Of a stretch of DNA of 11,403 nucleotides, positions 6,428-11,403 are shown piece after piece; positions within the stretch are counted from its first letter, which is position 1, and each line of letters begins with the position of its first letter. This DNA comes from Bacteroidaceae bacterium (lineage in GTDB: Bacteria > Bacteroidota > Bacteroidia > Bacteroidales > Bacteroidaceae): NCBI GenBank assembly GCA_017551845.1, contig JAFZKR010000057.1:1-11403 (forward strand), given 5' to 3'. The translations under genes and the position numbers were made by a program. The notes beneath the pieces were generated by a model. It saw nothing but the letters and a program-made list of their open reading frames with translations, did not search any database and was not told where the DNA came from.

Positions 6428-6466
6428 AAGCCTGAGTATATGATTTGAACACCACATGTCAGGCTT
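6428..6466 (-). other. Stem-loop in the nadE leader
   Basis: AAGCCTGA (6428-6435) pairs with TCAGGCTT (6459-6466) over 8 bp, with a 23-nt loop. The inferred transcription start (about 6463) lies at the foot of this stem, so the hairpin would be the 5' end of the nadE mRNA. It might affect mRNA stability or be an operator. I see no match to a known NAD-responsive riboswitch. Confidence 0.4.
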
Positions 6467-6469
6467 CTG

Positions 6470-6477
6470 CAAAAGTA
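6470..6477 (-). promoter_or_regulatory. -7 box of the nadE promoter
   Basis: The minus strand reads TACTTTTG, a perfect TAnnTTTG. No clear TTTG lies about 20 bp upstream, so the -33 element is weak or missing. The predicted leader is about 65 nt. Confidence 0.5.
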
Positions 6478-6508
6478 AAGTAAAAAAACAACCGTTAGTC
6501 GTTACTGC

Positions 6509-6545
6509 AAAAAAAATGCGGAGACATTCTCATGCTCCGCATTTT
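6509..6545 (-). terminator. Intrinsic terminator of the OmpA lipoprotein gene
   Basis: Bases 6513-6523 pair with 6535-6545 over 11 bp (AAAATGCGGAG/CTCCGCATTTT) with an 11-nt loop. On the minus strand the stem runs into eight T (6509-6516). It lies 20-55 bp after the gene's stop at 6565. Confidence 0.88.
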
Positions 6546-6564
6546 CATTCAAAATGAGACACTA

Positions 6565-7248
6565 TCAGATTCCTGCAGCCTCCTTCATCATCTCCTGATT
6601 AGCAGTGATATAAATCTCCACACGACGGTTCTGTGCACGACCCTCCTCGGTATCGTTGGAAGCAACCGGCATGTTGAATGACATACCCTTGGTGATGATA
6701 CGATCCTTGCTCATACCACACTTCTTGAGGTAATCGGCAACAGCGTCGGCACGACGGGCAGATACTCTCTCGTTAGCCTGCTCTGTACCTACATTGTCAG
6801 TGTGACCGTAAATGGTGATGTCTGTCTGCTCCATATCCTTCATAGTCTCGACAAACTTGCTCAAAGTCTCTTTTGACTCATCACTCAGGTTCGAGCTGTT
6901 GAATCCGAACAGGATACCGCTGTCGAATGTAACCTTAAGGCCCTCCAGACCGTTTACATCAGTGATTGTCTCAACCTTGGCTGCCTCAAGAGCTGCAAGC
7001 TCTTCAGCCTTCTTGTCCATACGGTTACCGATGATAGCACCAGCGCCACCGCCTACACCTGCGCCGAGAGCGGCACCGATTGCGGCACTCTCTGCGTCAC
7101 CGCCTAACAGGACACCGATACCTGCACCAATAGCAGCACCTGCACCGCCGCCGATAAGGCCGCCGTTAGCAGTCTTTGACCATGATGAACAACCTGCAAC
7201 TGAGAAAATCAGAGTTGCTGCAAGCAAAATAGATAGTACTTTTTTCAT
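6565..7248 (-). CDS. OmpA-family outer-membrane lipoprotein with glycine-zipper region
   Basis: A 227-residue envelope protein. MKKVLSILLAATLIFSVAGC is a lipoprotein signal with the lipobox SVAGC and lipidated Cys20. No acidic surface-export signal follows the Cys (SSWSKT), so it probably faces the periplasm. Residues 29-75 are a Gly/Ala-rich glycine-zipper segment (GGGAGAAIGAGIG and repeats) that could insert in or lie along the membrane. Residues 105-215 are an OmpA C-terminal peptidoglycan-binding domain with YGHTDNVGT (147-155), SARRADAVADYL (163-174) and GRAQNRRVEI (203-212). Asp151 and Arg166 have the 15-residue spacing of the diaminopimelate-binding pair in OmpA. Expected role: tether of outer membrane to peptidoglycan, similar to Pal or YiaD. 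It is monocistronic, with its own promoter and strong terminator. Confidence 0.92.
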   Translation of the reverse strand: MKKVLSILLAATLIFSVAGCSSWSKTANGGLIGGGAGAAIGAGIGVLLGGDAESAAIGAALGAGVGGGAGAIIGNRMDKKAEELAALEAAKVETITDVNGLEGLKVTFDSGILFGFNSSNLSDESKETLSKFVETMKDMEQTDITIYGHTDNVGTEQANERVSARRADAVADYLKKCGMSKDRIITKGMSFNMPVASNDTEEGRAQNRRVEIYITANQEMMKEAAGI

Positions 7249-7289
7249 ATTCTTTTTTATTTAGAGTTAAGTGTCCCTTTATTCAGATG

Positions 7290-7297
7290 CAAAAATA
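7290..7297 (-). promoter_or_regulatory. -7 box of the OmpA lipoprotein promoter
   Basis: The minus strand reads TATTTTTG, matching TAnnTTTG. The start of transcription would be about 7283, roughly 35 nt before the ATG at 7248. No good -33 element is visible at 19-21 bp. Confidence 0.5.
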
Positions 7298-7349
7298 TGT
7301 TTATTTTTGAATAATTGTCATTATTATGTCTGTTTTTTGGAATTGTAAC

Positions 7350-7357
7350 TATATTTG
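7350..7357 (+). promoter_or_regulatory. -7 box of the GH43-like gene promoter
   Basis: TATATTTG matches TAnnTTTG. Transcription would begin near 7364, about 26 nt before the ATG at 7390. No clear -33 is seen. This and the OmpA box at 7290-7297 form a compact divergent promoter pair about 50 bp apart. Confidence 0.5.
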
Positions 7358-7389
7358 CTGTCCAAGAACAAATCAATTAACGCTTAAAT

Positions 7390-8598
7390 ATGAAAAATTT
7401 TAACCTTATTCTTGCGGCCATAGCTCCGCTGTTGGTCGTTTCATGCATGTACGCCGGCCCCAAAAAAACAACTGAAACACAGGCTGTAAAAGACAACAAT
7501 GTCATTGTAAATGTTCCACGCGGCGAGCAGGCTCCCCCGGCCAATCCCGGGCAGCGTAACTTTGGCGGTATGATGCCCATGGGTGGCGCAAACCGTCAGC
7601 GCACACAGCGCCCGCAGGGTCAGACAGCACAGCGTCCTGCAATGCAGATGCCCGCAATGCAGCGTCCCACACCTCAGGTCCGCACCGTTTCACTTAAGGA
7701 ACTCTCCATGAGTGACCCGTTCATCTATCCGGATCCCGAAACCAAGACCTATTGGCTCACCAGCACCGGCGGTGCACTTTACAAGAGCACAGACCTTGAG
7801 ATGTGGACCGGCCCCTACAACGTAATCGATATATCCGGCACATGGATGCAGGGACAGTTCGTAGCAGCTGCTGAGATCCATAAGTTCGGTGACAAGTTCT
7901 ACTATGCAGGCACCTGGAACAATCACGGAGTCTGCATCGAGCAGGTTCCCCGCCGTTACAACGTTCCTCTGAACCAGACACAGCTTCTGGTATCGGACAA
8001 GGTTGACGGTCCCTATCTGCCGCTTGTCAAGGACTCGACATTCTGTCTCGGCCCCACAACCTGGGATATCATTGACGGCACACTTTATGAGGAGAACGAT
8101 ACAATTTATATGGTATTCGTACACGAGTGGACTCAACTCATTGACGGCACAATGGCTTACATGCCGCTGTCAAAAGACCTGACTCACCGTACAGCAGAGC
8201 CCACCACCATCTTCCGTGCATCGGAGGCAGCATGGTCAAAGGAGATGAACTCAATCGGCGAGGCCACATTCGGCATGAAGATGCCGGGTTGGGTAACCGA
8301 TGGCCCGCAGATGTTCCGCACCGAGACCGGTCGTCTGGGCATGCTCTGGTCAAGCTGGGGTGAGAACCGTTACGCTCAAGGTATAGCATGGTCTGAGAGC
8401 GGTAGCATCAAGGGCCCGTGGATCCAGGAGGAGAAGGCATTCAAGGGTGACAACTCCGGTCACGGAATGCTGTTCAAGACCTTTGACGGTCAGTTGCTAT
8501 ATTCAGTTCACCACGACGGCGGTACCGGCCGCAAGCCTGAGATCTGGACTGTGGATGCATCGGGCGACAACCTGATTCTGGGCAAGAGGATACATTAA
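7390..8598 (+). CDS. GH43-like glycoside hydrolase lipoprotein
   Basis: A 402-residue lipoprotein: signal MKNFNLILAAIAPLLVVSC with Cys19 in VVSC. Residues about 44-97 are a Pro/Gln/Met/Arg-rich low-complexity linker (QRPAMQMPAMQRP and similar). Residues about 100-402 resemble the five-bladed propeller of GH43 (arabinan/xylan-acting) enzymes. The candidate base is Asp109 in SDPFIYPD (blade 1). AAEIHKFGDKFYYAGTW (160-176) matches the WAPE-HK-KYY blade. WDIIDGTLY (225-233) carries Asp226/Asp229, one of which could be the pKa-modulating Asp. HEWTQ (245-249) and TDGPQMF (303-309) follow. At the usual Glu-acid position (E-G/A-P) there is Asp304, so the acid may be shifted or the subfamily distinct. 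It is not next to SusC/SusD genes, so the substrate cannot be inferred from context. Confidence 0.82.
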   Translation: MKNFNLILAAIAPLLVVSCMYAGPKKTTETQAVKDNNVIVNVPRGEQAPPANPGQRNFGGMMPMGGANRQRTQRPQGQTAQRPAMQMPAMQRPTPQVRTVSLKELSMSDPFIYPDPETKTYWLTSTGGALYKSTDLEMWTGPYNVIDISGTWMQGQFVAAAEIHKFGDKFYYAGTWNNHGVCIEQVPRRYNVPLNQTQLLVSDKVDGPYLPLVKDSTFCLGPTTWDIIDGTLYEENDTIYMVFVHEWTQLIDGTMAYMPLSKDLTHRTAEPTTIFRASEAAWSKEMNSIGEATFGMKMPGWVTDGPQMFRTETGRLGMLWSSWGENRYAQGIAWSESGSIKGPWIQEEKAFKGDNSGHGMLFKTFDGQLLYSVHHDGGTGRKPEIWTVDASGDNLILGKRIH

Positions 8599-8625
8599 TA
8601 TACCTATTTATAATAAAATTATATG

Positions 8626-8664
8626 CAAACCGTGGGTGTTAAGCCCACGGTTTGTTGTATTTTT
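8626..8664 (+). terminator. Intrinsic terminator of the GH43-like gene
   Basis: CAAACCGTGGG (8626-8636) pairs perfectly with CCCACGGTTTG (8644-8654) over 11 bp with a 7-nt loop, then a T-rich tail (8655-8664). It lies 28 bp after the stop at 8598. Confidence 0.88.
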
Positions 8665-8665
8665 G
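8658..8665 (+). promoter_or_regulatory. -7 box of the aminotransferase promoter, inside the terminator tail
   Basis: TATTTTTG matches TAnnTTTG and coincides with the U tract of the preceding terminator. Transcription would begin near 8672, about 27 nt before the ATG at 8699. No -33 TTTG is seen at the proper distance. Confidence 0.5.
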
Positions 8666-8698
8666 CATTTTAAATAGCAAACAGAACTTTTTATTGAA

Positions 8699-9898
8699 AT
8701 GAAAATCTCCAACCGCGCTGAGATAATGCCCAGTTCGCCTATCCGCAAACTGTCAGGCATTGCACAGAAGATTGAGGCCGAAGGCATCAAGGTCTATCAT
8801 CTTAACATAGGTCAGCCCGATCTGCCCACACCGCAGATTGGTCTTGACACACTCAAGAAGATTGACCGCAAGGTGCTGGAATACACCCCCTCGCAGGGAT
8901 TCCTGAGCCTTAGGAAAAAACTGTGCGACTATTACGAGCAGTATCAGATCAAGTTTGAACCCGATGACATCATCGTAACCAGCGGAGGATCTGAGGCGGT
9001 TCTGTTTGCGTTTATGACTTGCTTGAATCCTGGTGATGAGATTATAGTTCCGGAGCCTGCCTACGCCAACTACATGGCATTCGCAGTATCGGCCGGAGCT
9101 GTAATCAAACCCATTGTTTCAACCATTGAGGACGGATTTGCACTGCCCCCGGTTGAGAAGTTTGAGGAGCTTATAACCGAGCGTACCAAAGGCATACTTA
9201 TCTGCAACCCCAACAACCCCACAGGTTATCTTTACACCCGTAAAGAGATGCTGCAGCTGCGTGATCTGGTCAAGAAATATGACCTGTATCTGTTCTCTGA
9301 TGAGGTATATCGTGAGTTCATTTACACCGGTTTACCTTATATCTCAGCCTGCCACCTTGAAGGTATTGAGAATAATGTAATTCTGATTGACTCAGTATCA
9401 AAGCGTTACTCAGAATGCGGAATCCGCATCGGCGCCATTGCCACCAAGAATCAGGATGTTCGCAATGCCGTCATGAAGTTCTGCCAGGCACGTCTCTGCC
9501 CGCCGCTTATCGGCCAGGTGATAGCTGAGGCTTCAATATCGGCACCGCGTGAGTATATGACAAACACTTATGAGGAGTTCATTACACGCCGTAAATATCT
9601 GATTGACGGACTGAACAAGATACCCGGAGTGTATTCACCAATACCTATGGGTGCTTTCTACACCACAGCCAAACTGCCTATTGATGACTGTGAAAAGTTC
9701 TGCAAATGGTGCCTGACTGATTTCCGTCGTGACGGCAAGACCATCATGATGGCTCCCGGTACAGGTTTCTACTCTGATCCCCAGTACGGCCGCGACCAGG
9801 TCCGTCTGGCATACGTGCTTAATATTGAGGACCTCAAGGATGCCCTCAAGCTCTTGGCCGAAGCACTTGAAGAGTACAACAATCTGCCAAAAAAATGA
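8699..9898 (+). CDS. PLP-dependent class I/II aminotransferase
   Basis: A 399-residue fold-type I aminotransferase of the aspartate-aminotransferase superfamily. Motifs: NIGQPD (36-41), EYTPSQG (61-67), TSGGSEA (94-100), PEPAYANY (118-125), NPNNPTG (170-176), SDEVYREF (200-207) with Asp201 for the PLP ring nitrogen, SVSKRYSECGIRIG (232-245) with Lys235 as the Schiff-base lysine and Arg243 near the phosphate, and QVRLAYV (367-373) with Arg369 for the substrate carboxylate. All expected cofactor residues are present. Likely substrates are aspartate, alanine or aromatic/branched-chain amino acids; the motif pattern does not decide. It is the first gene of an operon, with ATGA overlap to the DigH-like gene. 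No signal peptide, so cytosolic. Confidence 0.9.
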   Translation: MKISNRAEIMPSSPIRKLSGIAQKIEAEGIKVYHLNIGQPDLPTPQIGLDTLKKIDRKVLEYTPSQGFLSLRKKLCDYYEQYQIKFEPDDIIVTSGGSEAVLFAFMTCLNPGDEIIVPEPAYANYMAFAVSAGAVIKPIVSTIEDGFALPPVEKFEELITERTKGILICNPNNPTGYLYTRKEMLQLRDLVKKYDLYLFSDEVYREFIYTGLPYISACHLEGIENNVILIDSVSKRYSECGIRIGAIATKNQDVRNAVMKFCQARLCPPLIGQVIAEASISAPREYMTNTYEEFITRRKYLIDGLNKIPGVYSPIPMGAFYTTAKLPIDDCEKFCKWCLTDFRRDGKTIMMAPGTGFYSDPQYGRDQVRLAYVLNIEDLKDALKLLAEALEEYNNLPKK

Positions 9899-11388
9899 GA
9901 AAAAGGCTCACCTGCATCATATTGTCACTACTTACAGTGCTGATGTGCAGTGCTGCCACTCCTAAACGGGAGTTTCGTGGTGCATGGATACAGGCGGTGA
10001 ACCATCAGTTCGAAGGCATCCCCACCGCTGAACTGAAAACGGAACTGTCCCGTCAGCTCGACTCACTCCAGTCATGCGGCATCAATGCCATATTGTTTCA
10101 GGTTCGTGTCGAGGCCGATGCTCTGTACAAATCAGACATAGAGCCTTGGAGCGCATATCTGACCGGCATTCAGGGACAATCTCCTGATGAGGATTGGGAT
10201 CCGCTCCAATTCATGATTGAAGAGTGCCATGAACGCTGTATGGAACTTCACGCATGGGTAAACCCCTTCCGCGCCAAGACTAAACCCACGACAGAATTCG
10301 CCGCAAATCATCAGATGACACTCCATCCTGAACGTATAATCAAATACGGCGACCTTGCACTGTTTGACCCTGCACTCAAAGAAAACCGTGATTATATCTG
10401 CCAGGTGGCAGCCGATATTGTAACCCGTTATGACATAGACGGATTCCACATCGACGATTACTTCTATCCCTACCCTGACGGCAATCTCAAGTTCAATGAC
10501 GATGCATCATTCAAGAAAGATCCGCGTGGTTTCAACAACAAGGATGACTGGCGCCGTGACAATGTAAACTTGTTCATAGAGCAGCTCTACAAGACTGTCA
10601 AGGACATAAAGTCTTGGGTAAAGTTCGGTATTTCACCATTCGGCATTTACCGCAACAAGTCCGCCCAATACCCCGATGGCAGCGAATCATCGGGATTTGA
10701 AAACTGGAGCGGACTCTATGCCGATGTACTCCTTTGGATTGACAAAGGATGGATGGATTACTGCATTCCGCAGGTCTATTGGAACACAGGCAATCAGGCT
10801 GCCGACTACTCCATCCTAACCAAATGGTGGTCGGACCATGCAGGAAAGTGTCTCATGTATATAGGTCAGGACGTAGAGAGGACTGTACAAGGTAAAGACC
10901 CGAACCATCCTGAGAGCCACCAGCTACGTCACAAGATGAACCTTCAACGCATCATGCGTGGCTTGCAGGGAAGTTGTCATTGGCCAGCAAAATCAGTGGT
11001 CGATAACCCGCGCGAATACCGCACCATACTAACAAAGGAATACTACAACAGCCCGGCTCTCCAACCACTCAGCGACAATATGCCCTCCAACACACCCGGG
11101 AAGGTCCGCAAAATGATGACGATAGATACCAAGGACGGACCGGTACTGTTCTGGACAGCACCAAGAGCCCGCAAGGAGATGGACAAGGCAATACAATACG
11201 TGGTTTACAAATTTGAAAAGGGCGAGTCAATCAATCTGGACGACCCCGCACATATTGCAGCCATCACACGCCACTCATTCCTTAATCTGTCCTATCGCGA
11301 CGGAGCCACCCAATATATATATGTGGTAACCGCACTTAACCGACTCCAGCGCGAATCAGCACCAGTCAAGTGCAAAGTCAACCTTTGA
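9895..11388 (+). CDS. GHL10/YngK-DigH family envelope glycosyl hydrolase
   Basis: A 497-residue secreted protein. MRKRLTCIILSLLTVLMCSA is a signal peptide; cleavage after about Ala20 is likely, and Cys18 follows Met, so it is not a good lipobox. Residues about 27-395 match the GHL10 (DUF187) glycosidase-like domain: REFRGAWIQAV (25-35), GINAILFQVRVEAD (62-75), WVNPFRAK (121-128), DGFHIDDYFYPYP (182-194), KFGISPFGIYRNK (243-255) and DYCIPQVYW (288-296). The C-terminal 100 residues (LFWTAPRA to the end) resemble a fibronectin-III-like domain. E. coli DigH (YddW), of the same family, hydrolyses denuded peptidoglycan glycan strands (established knowledge). Whether this copy does the same is inference. 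Its start codon overlaps the aminotransferase stop (ATGA), suggesting translational coupling. The stop is 15 bp from the window end. Confidence 0.87.
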   Translation: MRKRLTCIILSLLTVLMCSAATPKREFRGAWIQAVNHQFEGIPTAELKTELSRQLDSLQSCGINAILFQVRVEADALYKSDIEPWSAYLTGIQGQSPDEDWDPLQFMIEECHERCMELHAWVNPFRAKTKPTTEFAANHQMTLHPERIIKYGDLALFDPALKENRDYICQVAADIVTRYDIDGFHIDDYFYPYPDGNLKFNDDASFKKDPRGFNNKDDWRRDNVNLFIEQLYKTVKDIKSWVKFGISPFGIYRNKSAQYPDGSESSGFENWSGLYADVLLWIDKGWMDYCIPQVYWNTGNQAADYSILTKWWSDHAGKCLMYIGQDVERTVQGKDPNHPESHQLRHKMNLQRIMRGLQGSCHWPAKSVVDNPREYRTILTKEYYNSPALQPLSDNMPSNTPGKVRKMMTIDTKDGPVLFWTAPRARKEMDKAIQYVVYKFEKGESINLDDPAHIAAITRHSFLNLSYRDGATQYIYVVTALNRLQRESAPVKCKVNL

Positions 11389-11403
11389 GTACAAAACAGT
11401 ACA

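Noticed and set aside
6812..7264. 150-codon plus-strand open frame opposite the OmpA lipoprotein gene
   Set aside because: Its Ala/Pro-rich product is the mirror of the Gly/Ala-rich zipper and OmpA domain, and the minus-strand protein has clear motifs and a lipobox.

Overview
The window looks like chromosomal DNA of a Bacteroidales bacterium (Prevotella/Bacteroides/Muribaculaceae-like). Evidence: several genes are preceded by the Bacteroidetes -7 promoter box TAnnTTTG or its TAnnTTCG variant, and Shine-Dalgarno sequences are essentially absent. The gene content also fits: an outer-membrane GH43-type lipoprotein, a LytTR regulator, a DigH/YngK-type glycosyl hydrolase and an OmpA lipoprotein. 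There are no phage, IS, tRNA, rRNA or CRISPR features. This is mostly housekeeping and cell-envelope sequence.

Layout, left to right. (1) The terminator of a plus-strand gene outside the window (1-30), then a minus-strand membrane-anchored LytTR regulator (66-881). (2) A divergent promoter region with a 42-bp imperfect palindrome, then a plus-strand long-chain acyl-CoA ligase (best start 1108, end 2757). (3) A bidirectional terminator with a perfect 20-bp stem (2769-2819). It separates the ligase from a convergent minus-strand two-gene operon: proC (3392-4180) and a small YqiA-like alpha/beta hydrolase (2811-3392), coupled by a TAATG overlap. (4) A 484-bp non-coding stretch (4181-4664). It holds the proC promoter and a candidate structured small RNA on the minus strand (about 4358-4524): several hairpins, two GNRA tetraloops, a 12-bp tandem repeat and a strong intrinsic terminator. 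(5) Minus-strand nadE (4665-6398), whose N-terminal glutaminase domain has lost the catalytic Glu, Lys and Cys while the synthetase domain looks intact. (6) Minus-strand OmpA-family lipoprotein (6565-7248) with its own promoter and terminator. (7) Plus-strand GH43-like lipoprotein (7390-8598), divergent from the OmpA gene. (8) A plus-strand operon of a class I/II aminotransferase (8699-9898) and a DigH/GHL10 family envelope hydrolase (9895-11388), coupled by an ATGA overlap.

The genes do not form one pathway. The two items most worth following up are the NadE with a dead-looking glutaminase domain and the candidate structured RNA between proC and nadE. Motif-level statements are read directly from the sequence. 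Family roles come from general knowledge, and no database search was possible.
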